Assembly (NCBI GenBank): GCA_014376805.1
Contig: JACMQU010000170.1
Location: forward strand, 1-35,630
Source: Bacteroidia bacterium
Lineage (GTDB): Bacteria > Bacteroidota > Bacteroidia > UKL13-3
DNA length: 35,630 nucleotides
Direction of reading: 5' to 3'
Shown here one piece after another: positions 17,855-25,639 of this stretch (position 1 is its first letter; each line of letters opens with the position of its first letter). A program made the position numbers and the translations under genes. The notes under the pieces are model-generated. The model was given only the letters and a program-made list of their open reading frames with translations. It made no database searches and was not told where the DNA came from.

Positions 17855-18139
17855 TTATAATGATTGGCTTTGAAAAAAATTTACATCTAACCATGAACCG
17901 CCATTGCAACATTCAATCCCATTTTGTATTAGTAGCCGGGTAGCTTGTTCGCTTCTTACACCCGATGCACAGCATAGTATTATTGGTTGCTTAAATTTAT
18001 TCAGTTCCTCCATTCGTTGTGAAATTTCCTGTAAAGGAATATTAATTGAACCTTCGGCACTCCCGCCTGTATATTCTTCTCTGGTGCGCACGTCTACAAT
18101 AGTGCCTTGTTTTTCTTTAATGATTTTTTCAGTATTCAT
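17855..18139 (-). CDS. Single-domain rhodanese (sulfurtransferase), second copy
   Basis: 94 aa, cytoplasmic. IVDVRTREEYTGGSAEGSIN and active-site loop CCASGVRS (Cys57). Clearly a paralogue of the next gene, with the same doubled Cys before the loop. An additional Cys pair occurs at 77-78 (ECCNGG), where the paralogue has VHNGG. It lies 2 bp after the DUF6132 gene and 4 bp before the other rhodanese, so it is co-transcribed. Two separate copies suggest distinct partners or a relay. Confidence 0.9.
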   Translation of the reverse strand: MNTEKIIKEKQGTIVDVRTREEYTGGSAEGSINIPLQEISQRMEELNKFKQPIILCCASGVRSEQATRLLIQNGIECCNGGSWLDVNFFQSQSL

Positions 18140-18141
18140 TT

Positions 18142-18342
18142 TTATTTTGTCTTAGATTTTTCTGTTTTAAAAGAGGAGCATAATAAACCGCCCATTATTA
18201 AACCATATAAAGTACTGTTTAATGGTTTTGAGGTGATGGCACAATTACCACTTGCACAACCTATAAAATAATAATAGAGATAACCACCAATTGCACCTGC
18301 AACCATGCCAATGATGAGTTTATGTTTTAGGATAAAATTCAT
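18142..18342 (-). CDS. DUF6132 small membrane protein
   Basis: 66 aa with two hydrophobic segments (about 8-27 and 43-56) flanking the conserved loop GCASGNCAITSKP (28-40; Cys29 and Cys34). This matches uncharacterised DUF6132 proteins of Bacteroidota from memory. Its start overlaps the end of the CstB-like gene by 4 bp, so it is translationally coupled to persulfide oxidation. The paired Cys in a short inter-helix loop suggests a redox or sulfur-binding role, or a transport aid; this is inference. Confidence 0.8.
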   Translation of the reverse strand: MNFILKHKLIIGMVAGAIGGYLYYYFIGCASGNCAITSKPLNSTLYGLIMGGLLCSSFKTEKSKTK

Positions 18343-19694
18343 TTTTGAAATTTTTTTACGGCTTCGCCTAAATCATATACTTGTACATTGCCGTTTATAA
18401 TTGATTTGATAATGCTACTACCGGCCGCACTTCTGTAACCTCCTGCACAATGCACTACAATTGGTTTATGCAATGGAATTTCATTAATGCGTTCTCTTAA
18501 TTCGTGTAAGGGAATGTGAATGGCGTTTGCAAAAATCATATTTCCCCTCACTTCCGAATAATTGCGAATATCAATGATAGTGTAAGCCTCCCGGTTTGTT
18601 TTAAAATCATCTTCGTCAATCAGTTTCATTATTGTATTTCCATATTCCATTACAAAGGCCAAAGCAATTTGTTTTTCATAACCAATTTTGGCAGTGCGTT
18701 CAATTAATTTATCTAATACGGTTTTATTTTCAGCTATTAGGTAAAATAGTTCATCGGGGTTTACAATACTCCCCAGCCATGTTTCAAATTTTATATCATT
18801 CATCAGGTTGATGGCGTTTTTTAAATATGCTTTTTTAAATTGCTCCTGTGGTCTTGTATCAATAATTAATATATCCGGATTTAATAAATTAGCAAAATCT
18901 TCGCAAGTAACACTTTCTCGTTTTTCTACTTTCGCAATGTTTTTTGCATATCCATCAGCACCTTTTTTATTAAGCGCCACATCAAAAGAAAAGTATTTTG
19001 GAATGAATGGTTGGTCTGCCAATAATTCTTTTACAAAATCCGCTTCACTCATATTTTGCAAACTCCAGTTACTTATTTTTTCGGCACCAATAGTGCTGGT
19101 ATTTTGTTCACTTAAGGCTTTTCCACATAAACTTCCTGCTCCGTGCCCAGGATACACAAGCACATCATTGGGCAAAGTAATTAGCTTGTTGCGAAGCGAA
19201 TGATACATTTGTTTTGCTAACGTAACTCTTGTAGCTGTAATTGCCCCTGCCTGTTCTCTTAAGTCTGGTCTGCCACAATCACCAATAAATAAAGTGTCGC
19301 CTGTAAAAACTGATTGTTTTTTCCCATTTTCATCAATTACTAGAATGCTAATACTATCAGGCGAATGTCCGGGGGTATTTATTGCATTCAATGTAAGCTT
19401 TCCTAAAACAATTGCATCACCATCATCAAAAGTTTGATGTTCATATTCAGCACCTAAAAGTTTACTTACATAAATTGTTGCATTGGTTGTGTTATGAATT
19501 TCTAAATGACTGCTTGCAAAATCTGCATGTGAATGGGTTTCAATTATTGTTGTAATTTTTGCGTTGTGTTGTTTTGCAAAATCGTAATAGGCTTGTGGAT
19601 TTCTTGAAGGGTCAATCAAGGCAACTTCACCATTGCTTAAAATGGCATAAGAGAATTGCGCTAAATTTTTATCTTCAAATTGTTTGATTTCCAT
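18339..19694 (-). CDS. CstB-like persulfide dioxygenase-rhodanese fusion (MBL fold)
   Basis: 451 aa. Residues 1-~250 are a metallo-beta-lactamase domain of the persulfide dioxygenase/glyoxalase II type: THSHADF (His54, His56, Asp58), PGH (His110), GDTLFIGDCGRPD (Asp133) and YPGHGAGSLCG (His184). Persulfide dioxygenases use mononuclear Fe(II) to oxidise persulfide to sulfite. Residues ~265-345 form a degenerate rhodanese with no Cys in its domain. Residues ~365-450 are an active-type rhodanese with VHCAGGYRS (Cys416). The same order (MBL, pseudo-rhodanese, rhodanese) is known for CstB, which makes thiosulfate from persulfide. First gene of the operon. Substrate is inferred from architecture. 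Confidence 0.88.
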   Translation of the reverse strand: MEIKQFEDKNLAQFSYAILSNGEVALIDPSRNPQAYYDFAKQHNAKITTIIETHSHADFASSHLEIHNTTNATIYVSKLLGAEYEHQTFDDGDAIVLGKLTLNAINTPGHSPDSISILVIDENGKKQSVFTGDTLFIGDCGRPDLREQAGAITATRVTLAKQMYHSLRNKLITLPNDVLVYPGHGAGSLCGKALSEQNTSTIGAEKISNWSLQNMSEADFVKELLADQPFIPKYFSFDVALNKKGADGYAKNIAKVEKRESVTCEDFANLLNPDILIIDTRPQEQFKKAYLKNAINLMNDIKFETWLGSIVNPDELFYLIAENKTVLDKLIERTAKIGYEKQIALAFVMEYGNTIMKLIDEDDFKTNREAYTIIDIRNYSEVRGNMIFANAIHIPLHELRERINEIPLHKPIVVHCAGGYRSAAGSSIIKSIINGNVQVYDLGEAVKKFQK

Positions 19695-19714
19695 TTATAT
19701 GTTATTTGGTGGTA

Positions 19715-19722
19715 CAAAGTTC
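19715..19722 (-). promoter_or_regulatory. Candidate -7 box of the sulfane-sulfur operon
   Basis: GAACTTTG on the minus strand fits TAnnTTTG at seven of eight positions (counting the two free ones) and ends 20 nt before the start codon. No convincing -33 TTG was found. Confidence 0.3.
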
Positions 19723-19864
19723 GGTTATTAGTTTTTTAAGCTTTGCTACTTTAGTTACACAATAGAATTTATTTTACAAGCTCCCTAATTCCAATTGTTA
19801 TGAAGGAGTATTTTAAAAAATTTAATGTTTAGTAAATGTATTCATAAACAATACACATTGTTGT

Positions 19865-19946
19865 AACATCATTTTCTTTGATGTTCATAGCTATGCCCCA
19901 TTGGATGGCGAAACCTTTACATTTTGTAGTACATGGCGGAATGGGG
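19865..19946. other. Cluster of inverted repeats in the 283-bp intergenic region
   Basis: Three elements lie in a row: AACATCA/TGATGTT with a 7-nt loop (19865-19885), the palindrome CATAGCTATG (19886-19895), and CCCCATT/AATGGGG (19896-19902 with 19940-19946). There is no known RNA family match from memory. It could be a structured mRNA end for the minus-strand GT2 gene (it lies just downstream of its stop) or a regulatory site. Confidence 0.35.
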
Positions 19947-19977
19947 AGTGTATGAAAAGTTTTTCAGATATTGGAAT

Positions 19978-20727
19978 TTAAACCCGCAACTTAAGGCATG
20001 GCAGGTATTTGCGGAAATAGCTTTTAAATTTCATACTTACCACGCCCAGCACAGCCTCTTGTATAATGCCTTTACTTATTTTTGATTCCCCCTTTGTTCT
20101 GTCGGTAAATATGATGGGCACTTCTTCTATTTTAAAACCATGTTTCCAGGCAGTAAATTTCATCTCTATCTGAAATGCATAACCTCTGAATTTTATATCA
20201 TCAAGTTTAATGTGTTCAAGTACCCGCTGGTGGTAACCTACAAAGCCTGCAGTGGTATCATGTATATTCATACCAGTAATGTAGCGAACATACGACGATG
20301 CAAAATAACTCATCATCACGCGGCTCATAGGCCAGTTAACTACATTCACACCTGTTTTATAACGAGAGCCAATAGCTACATCAGCACCTTCGGCAAGGGC
20401 TTCAAACAATTTGGGCAGATCGTTGGGGTTATGAGAAAAATCGGCATCCATTTCAAAAATATACGAATAACCTTTGTTTAAGCACCATTTAAATCCTTCA
20501 ATATAAGCGGTGCCCAGCCCGTTTTTTTCTTGGCGTTCCAGCATATGCAGGTTTAATGCAAACTCCCGTTCCTGTAAGTGTTTTACAATTTTTGCCGTGC
20601 CGTCCGGCGAGTTATCGTCTACCACCAAAATATCGAAAGTCTGGTGCAAAGAAAAGACCGCACGAATAATATCTTCAATATTTTCGAGTTCATTATAGGT
20701 TGGTATGATGACGATTTTCTTCGACAA
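19978..20727 (-). CDS. Polyprenol-phosphate mannose synthase-like GT2 glycosyltransferase
   Basis: 249 aa GT-A fold enzyme without C-terminal membrane helices. Motifs: IIPTYNELENI (7-17), VVDDNSPDGT (35-44), the DxD of MDADFSHNP (Asp94, Asp96), and GSRY. These match dolichol/polyprenol-monophosphate mannose synthases, which load mannose from GDP-mannose on a lipid carrier at the inner membrane; other hexose donors are possible. The start is a TTG: no ATG precedes the conserved N-terminus before an in-frame TGA, and the next Met is at residue 62, inside the domain. A GAAAG lies 4-8 nt upstream of it. Divergent from the HAD phosphatase gene. Confidence 0.9.
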   Translation of the reverse strand: MSKKIVIIPTYNELENIEDIIRAVFSLHQTFDILVVDDNSPDGTAKIVKHLQEREFALNLHMLERQEKNGLGTAYIEGFKWCLNKGYSYIFEMDADFSHNPNDLPKLFEALAEGADVAIGSRYKTGVNVVNWPMSRVMMSYFASSYVRYITGMNIHDTTAGFVGYHQRVLEHIKLDDIKFRGYAFQIEMKFTAWKHGFKIEEVPIIFTDRTKGESKISKGIIQEAVLGVVSMKFKSYFRKYLPCLKLRV

Positions 20728-20904
20728 GATCTTTCAATAATAGCTTTTGATCGCCAAATAGTCAATTTTATGCGAATAAATATCCTGTAAATGGATAGAT
20801 TTCAGAATGGAAATATATTTTTGCAGGAACGGCGTAAAGATAAGGTTGCAAAATAAAATCATTATTATTTCTTTTCAATGCGGGTGTAATAGGTTCAAAT
20901 AATT

Positions 20905-21420
20905 ATGAAAAATAAAGCGGTATTTTTAGATAGAGATGGTGTGTTAAATGAAGAGGTTGGCGATTATATTATGCGTTTTGAAGACTTTAAAATTTTGCCA
21001 CATGTGGCAAAAGGATTAGTAGATTTGCATCGGGCAGGTTATCTTTTAATTGTTATTACTAACCAGGGCGGACTGGCAAAACAGTTATATACAGAAGAAA
21101 CACTGGCAAAAATGCACCAATATATGAGCGATGAATTATTAAAAGCCGGGGTTTTTTTTACTGATATATATTTTTGTGCGCATCACCCCGTAAAAGGCAA
21201 TTGCTTGTGCCGGAAACCGGGTTCATTGTTGGTTGAAAAAGCTTTGAGCAAACACAATATAGATCCGTTACAGTCGTACTTTATAGGCGATAAAATACGC
21301 GACATTATGTGTGGCCAAGCTGTAGAGGTAAAGGGTATTTTAATTGAACCTAATGAGGACTGGAGTATCTATGCAACGCAAATTTCTGAAGGCAGTTATA
21401 TTGGCCCAACAAAAATTTAA
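20905..21420 (+). CDS. HAD-IIIA phosphatase, GmhB-like (heptose bisphosphate phosphatase family)
   Basis: 171 aa. HAD motifs are complete: FLDRDGVLN (nucleophile Asp9, acid Asp11), VITNQGG (50-56), Lys104 in CRKPGS, and GDKIRD (Asp129). A zinc loop CAHHPVKGNCLC (Cys91, His93, Cys100, Cys102) is typical of GmhB-type phosphatases. GmhB removes the 7-phosphate of D-glycero-manno-heptose 1,7-bisphosphate in LPS heptose synthesis, but relatives include histidinol-phosphatase, and no other heptose genes are in view, so the substrate is uncertain. A TATTTTTG box at 20816-20823 and TAAGGTTG at 20841-20848 are candidate -7 elements; the latter has TTTG 17 nt upstream. Confidence 0.88.
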   Translation: MKNKAVFLDRDGVLNEEVGDYIMRFEDFKILPHVAKGLVDLHRAGYLLIVITNQGGLAKQLYTEETLAKMHQYMSDELLKAGVFFTDIYFCAHHPVKGNCLCRKPGSLLVEKALSKHNIDPLQSYFIGDKIRDIMCGQAVEVKGILIEPNEDWSIYATQISEGSYIGPTKI

Positions 21421-21572
21421 TGGCAAATTGGTTCAAATTATTGTTCTAATAAAAGTAATCGTTTAAATAATTTCAGGTTTTATAGCAACTGGGCATTATC
21501 TGCCAATATCATTCATTCTATTTACAATCATAAAATTCTTATTATTGTTTTTTAATACATCAACATTTATTA

Positions 21573-22925
21573 ATGGCTCAAAAAAAATTAAACCTGATAG
21601 ATAGCACCATGCTTGTAATGGGCAGTATGATAGGTTCAGGCATTTTTATTGTATCGGCCGGTATGGGCCGCGATTTGATGAGTGTTGAAAATTTATTATT
21701 GGCCTGGGTGCTTACCGGTGTGCTAACTTTACTGGCTGCCCTCAGTTACGCCGAACTTGGTGCGGCCATGCCCAAAGCTGGTGGCCAATATATTTATTTA
21801 AAAGAGGCATACGGAAAATTGTTTGGCTTTTTATATGGCTGGACCTTGTTTGCCGTAATTCAAACAGGCACCATTGCTGCTGTTGGCGTGGCATTCGCAA
21901 AATTTACAGGTGTTTTGTTTCCTGCAATTTCCGAACATAATTTTATATTCAACATAGGTGCATTTCATATAAGTACTGTGCAGGTATTAGGTATCGCTGT
22001 TATCTGGTTATTAACCTTAAGCAATTTTAGAGAAGTAAAGAAAGGTGCTATAATTCAGAACATTTTTACAATTAGTAAAATAGCAGCCCTTTTGTTTGTT
22101 TGCATAGCCGGCTTTTATTTTATTATAAAATCGCCACAAGTACAATGGCATTTTGATGCCGGTAAATTAAACATAGGGCAAGTAGGCATTGGCATGTTTG
22201 CTGCAGCTATGGTCGGCTCCTTGTTTTCGAGTGATGCCTGGAACAACATTACCTTTACTGCAAGTGAAATTGATGCACCTGAAAAAACATTGCCACGTTC
22301 TTTATTGATTGGCACTGGTGCTGTTACTTTTTTGTATTTGCTTTGCAATATTGTTTATGTAAAAGCACTGCCTTTTGCGGCCATTCAAACCGCAGAATCA
22401 GACAGGGTAGGCACTTTGTTAATGCAAACTGTATTTGGCAATGTTGGTTCAGTTCTAATGGCTATACTAATTATGGTATCTACCTTTGGTTGTTTAAATG
22501 GTTTAACTTTAAGTGGTGCACGTGTTTATTACGCAATGGCCAAAGATGGTTACTTTTTAAAACAGGCTGCTGTGTTAAATAACAGTCAGGCACCGCAACA
22601 GGCATTGGTTATGCAGGCGGTTTGGGCAAGCCTGCTTACGCTTAGTGGGTCGTATGGCGATTTATTAGACTATGTGGTTTTTGCTGTTTTGTTGTTTTAT
22701 ATATTAACGGTAGCTGCTGTAATCGTACTCAGAAAAAAACAGCCTGCACTTAAACGTCCGTATAAAGTTTTTGCATACCCGCTTATTCCCATGGCTTATA
22801 TTTTGCTGGCAGGAATTATTTGTGTAAGCCTGCTTATTTATAAACCCAATTACAGCTATCCCGGGCTGGCTATTGTACTGGCGGGTGTGCCTGTTTATTG
22901 GCTGATCCAAAGTGCTCGAAAATAA
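21573..22925 (+). CDS. APC-family amino acid permease
   Basis: 450 aa inner-membrane transporter with about 12 hydrophobic helices. The helix 1 motif GSMIGSGIFIVSAGM (17-31) is the unwound substrate-binding segment of the APC fold, followed by YAELGAAMPKAGGQYIYLKEAYG. ASEIDAPEKTLPRSL and FGCLNGLTLSGARVYYAMAKDG are further family landmarks. It probably exchanges or takes up an amino acid; which one is not readable. The next gene starts on the base after its stop codon. The 152 bp before it are AT-rich, with no clear promoter. Confidence 0.93.
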   Translation: MAQKKLNLIDSTMLVMGSMIGSGIFIVSAGMGRDLMSVENLLLAWVLTGVLTLLAALSYAELGAAMPKAGGQYIYLKEAYGKLFGFLYGWTLFAVIQTGTIAAVGVAFAKFTGVLFPAISEHNFIFNIGAFHISTVQVLGIAVIWLLTLSNFREVKKGAIIQNIFTISKIAALLFVCIAGFYFIIKSPQVQWHFDAGKLNIGQVGIGMFAAAMVGSLFSSDAWNNITFTASEIDAPEKTLPRSLLIGTGAVTFLYLLCNIVYVKALPFAAIQTAESDRVGTLLMQTVFGNVGSVLMAILIMVSTFGCLNGLTLSGARVYYAMAKDGYFLKQAAVLNNSQAPQQALVMQAVWASLLTLSGSYGDLLDYVVFAVLLFYILTVAAVIVLRKKQPALKRPYKVFAYPLIPMAYILLAGIICVSLLIYKPNYSYPGLAIVLAGVPVYWLIQSARK

Positions 22926-24014
22926 ATGCGGAATACTGCCTTGTTATTTTGCCTGCTTTTTTTAGCTTTTTCTGCCAGAACGCAGGATATAAAAAAAGTG
23001 GCTTGGTCGGTAAGTGCTCAAAATATAAACGCTTTTTTATTGGTTCATGATAAAGCTTTTTCTTATTTAAAAGGCACAACGGGTATAGGTTTTCAAATAG
23101 ATCTGAACCGTGTTCGTTTTGATGAAACTGCATTTAATTATGCCCATAAAAAATATAACAGCGGCTATAGTTTACAATTCGTACATTTTAGCAACCAGGT
23201 GTTGGGAAATGCATTTAATGCAGCCTATTTTATGGAGCCATTTTTAATTAACCGTCGTGCTTTCTCCATACGCATCCGGGCGGCCGGTGGCATTAGTTAT
23301 GAAACTAATCCATACAACGCTGCCACCATTGATTCACTTAATATTGTTTACAGCACGCACATAAACGGATATCTTGCCCTGGGCTTATCTGCTTATGTTA
23401 AAGTACACAAAAATATTAAGGTGTTTGCAGCTGCTACCTATAGTCACTTTTCAAATGGCAATACAAAAAATCCAAACTATGGTGTTAATTATCCGAATGT
23501 TAGTGTAGGGCTTGATTATACTTTTCTTACTACAGAAAAACCTTGCGGTAAAATGTATTTTTATTCTGAACACTGGCGTTATGATGCTATTGTTTTTGGG
23601 TCGAACAAATCTACTTCTATTGCCAAGCTGGAACGGTTTTGGGTATATGGTGCAGGCGTTCTGGCTTCATACCGGTCGGGCCTCCTGCATGCCTGGACGG
23701 CAAGTGCCGAGATATTAAACGATCAAAGCACCCGCTACAATTTTGATCACAGTAAAACTGAATCATTAAAAAACAACAGCAGTATATTATCAGGGATTAT
23801 GCTAGGGCATGAGTTTTTGTTAAACCGTTGTATTTTTAGTCAGCAGCTTGGCTATTATATTTTTAAAGATAACCCCGAGCTCATGCGTATATATCACCGT
23901 TGGGGTATATCCTACAAACTTAATAAACAAATAAGAATAGGATTGAACCTGAATGCAAGCTTACAAAGAGCTTATGTATTTGATGTGCGTTTAAGTTATA
24001 GTTTTTATCATTAA
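22926..24014 (+). CDS. Acyloxyacyl hydrolase / lipid A deacylase-like outer-membrane protein (PagL type)
   Basis: 362 aa. Signal peptide (MRNTALLFCLLFLAFSARTQ) and beta-strand-rich barrel pattern. TYSHFSNGNTKNPNYGVNYP carries the PagL-like catalytic His174-Ser176 pair followed by Asn177 and a downstream Asn. PagL removes an acyl chain from lipid A at the outer membrane. PagL itself is about half this length, but Bacteroidota homologues annotated as acyloxyacyl hydrolase are commonly long. The C-terminal half (~205-362) has strands but no motif I know. It abuts the permease with no gap, and its stop shares a TTAA with the convergent lipoprotein gene. Confidence 0.82.
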   Translation: MRNTALLFCLLFLAFSARTQDIKKVAWSVSAQNINAFLLVHDKAFSYLKGTTGIGFQIDLNRVRFDETAFNYAHKKYNSGYSLQFVHFSNQVLGNAFNAAYFMEPFLINRRAFSIRIRAAGGISYETNPYNAATIDSLNIVYSTHINGYLALGLSAYVKVHKNIKVFAAATYSHFSNGNTKNPNYGVNYPNVSVGLDYTFLTTEKPCGKMYFYSEHWRYDAIVFGSNKSTSIAKLERFWVYGAGVLASYRSGLLHAWTASAEILNDQSTRYNFDHSKTESLKNNSSILSGIMLGHEFLLNRCIFSQQLGYYIFKDNPELMRIYHRWGISYKLNKQIRIGLNLNASLQRAYVFDVRLSYSFYH

Positions 24015-24634
24015 TTATCAAACATCGCGGCATCGTGTTTCATCCCCGCTTCTATTTTTACAGGAAGCAAATTTTCTTTTGGTGGAACAGGGCAGGTAAA
24101 GCTGCTGTTGTAAGCGCAGTAAGGACTATAAGCAAGGTTAAAGTCTAACTCTAACGTGTTGCCCACAGGCTTTAAAATATCAATATACCTGCCGCCACCA
24201 TAAGTATTTGCGCCATTGGTTTCATCAAGAAACGGAACCAGTAAATAATTTTCGTAACCCACTTTCTTATTCGCTGCTTCTAAAATTATTAACGTGTAAC
24301 TGCGCCCCTTAAGTTCAAATTTTATTCTGCCGTAATGCTTATAAGGTTTTGTTGCATTGTGTGAATGCGGTAGTTCAAAAACCGGTGCATTATTAATTGG
24401 TTCAATGATAGCGGTAACGTTATAATCTTCATCAACCGGAAAAAATTTAATGCCTTTAAAATGAGTAAATGCATTGCTGTCGAGCGGCGATTGTGCCGGG
24501 TCGAAAAAAATTTCATTTAACTGCATGCGATGGGCGGCAATGGTTTGTAGGTATTTGCTGTTGTTTTGGTTATTACATGACGTTAACAATACCAACAGGA
24601 TTATGTGAGAAAAAGCGATTATTACAGTACGCAT
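24011..24634 (-). CDS. DUF1684 lipoprotein
   Basis: 207 aa. Lipoprotein signal with LLTSC (Cys20), so anchored in the cell envelope. The DUF1684 core is plain: FLDETNGANTYGGGRYID, then DFNLAYSPYCAYN and CPVPPKENLLPVKIEAG. The family is uncharacterised biochemically. It converges with the lipid A deacylase-like gene, the two stop codons overlapping in TTAA. No partner in the same transcript. Confidence 0.92.
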   Translation of the reverse strand: MRTVIIAFSHIILLVLLTSCNNQNNSKYLQTIAAHRMQLNEIFFDPAQSPLDSNAFTHFKGIKFFPVDEDYNVTAIIEPINNAPVFELPHSHNATKPYKHYGRIKFELKGRSYTLIILEAANKKVGYENYLLVPFLDETNGANTYGGGRYIDILKPVGNTLELDFNLAYSPYCAYNSSFTCPVPPKENLLPVKIEAGMKHDAAMFDN

Positions 24635-24732
24635 CAGTTTACTAAATAAATGATTACTAAATATATATTTTACACTTATTAAGGAGAAGTGTTTTACTGG
24701 TTATAATAGTGCGGGCTTACGATAAAAACGGA

Positions 24733-25635
24733 TTATTTAACATGCGTTTCTTTTGAATGAATTACATTCTTTTTTACGGTATTTAAATGAATAAAAGCCA
24801 CCACCTCTAAATTAGTTTTTACCCACGAAATATCCCTCAGGTAAGTATATTTTTTATTGAAAATCCTTCCGGGTTCGAGTTTAGCTTTTAACAGATCGCC
24901 GAAATAATCAGTAACTATAGCACGTAAAACATGTTTGTGAACGTATTTCTCATCAAAAATTGTTTTATTATTCATGTCTCTTCCTTCCTGCACATCTGTA
25001 ATTTCACTCTCTACAACAGCAAGGGTTATGTAATGAGAATCTGTTACTGCTTCCGTATACTTTAATGTTAATTCAATATTGATTGAATCTCCTGAGTTAT
25101 TTGCCGAAACACTTATATTTACAGGAGTGCTTATGTTTAACTCTTCAAGTACCTTAGCAGACCATTTTTGATAATCTATATTGGAAGATGTTTCGGTAGT
25201 AAATAATTTTCTGTTAATATTTCCAATCGGTAAAGAATTTGAAATACCCACCATTTCAAAAATCTGTGCACCTGCAAGTGTTCTAAAATCATATTTGCTT
25301 TTGTAATCATCTCCTTTTGCCGGATCAAAAGGGCGGGTTAACGGATCTAACTTTCCTAAAGGATGAACTGTTATTAAGTTTATGCGTCCCGGGTTATTAT
25401 CTGCAATTGTTCTGGCCTCTAGTTGTGCGGCCGGGCAATTTGGGCATTGTACCCCTGTAAATTCTTCTATCAACACATTTTTTATTTCAGGGGTTGGTGC
25501 AGGAAGTGCAACATAACTGGTATCTGAAGCCACATTGGCCTTAACAAAGTTTATATATGGCGGTGTTTCTTTGCAGGATTGAAGAGTTATACACATACCT
25601 ATGGCAAGCAAATAAAAATGTTGTATGAATTTCAT
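24733..25635 (-). CDS. Omp28-related lipoprotein with thioredoxin-like CxxC
   Basis: 300 aa. Lipoprotein-type signal (TLQSC, Cys21). A thioredoxin-fold region begins VLIEEFTGVQCPNCPAAQ with Cys64-Pro-Asn-Cys67, the usual redox motif position. The remainder contains beta-rich Omp28-type sequence (about 160-300). Omp28 proteins are Bacteroidota outer-membrane-associated proteins of unclear function. It lies 4 bp after the DUF6029 barrel gene and belongs to its operon, so a barrel-plus-redox-lipoprotein complex is plausible (inference). Confidence 0.87.
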   Translation of the reverse strand: MKFIQHFYLLAIGMCITLQSCKETPPYINFVKANVASDTSYVALPAPTPEIKNVLIEEFTGVQCPNCPAAQLEARTIADNNPGRINLITVHPLGKLDPLTRPFDPAKGDDYKSKYDFRTLAGAQIFEMVGISNSLPIGNINRKLFTTETSSNIDYQKWSAKVLEELNISTPVNISVSANNSGDSINIELTLKYTEAVTDSHYITLAVVESEITDVQEGRDMNNKTIFDEKYVHKHVLRAIVTDYFGDLLKAKLEPGRIFNKKYTYLRDISWVKTNLEVVAFIHLNTVKKNVIHSKETHVK

Positions 25636-25639
25636 AATA

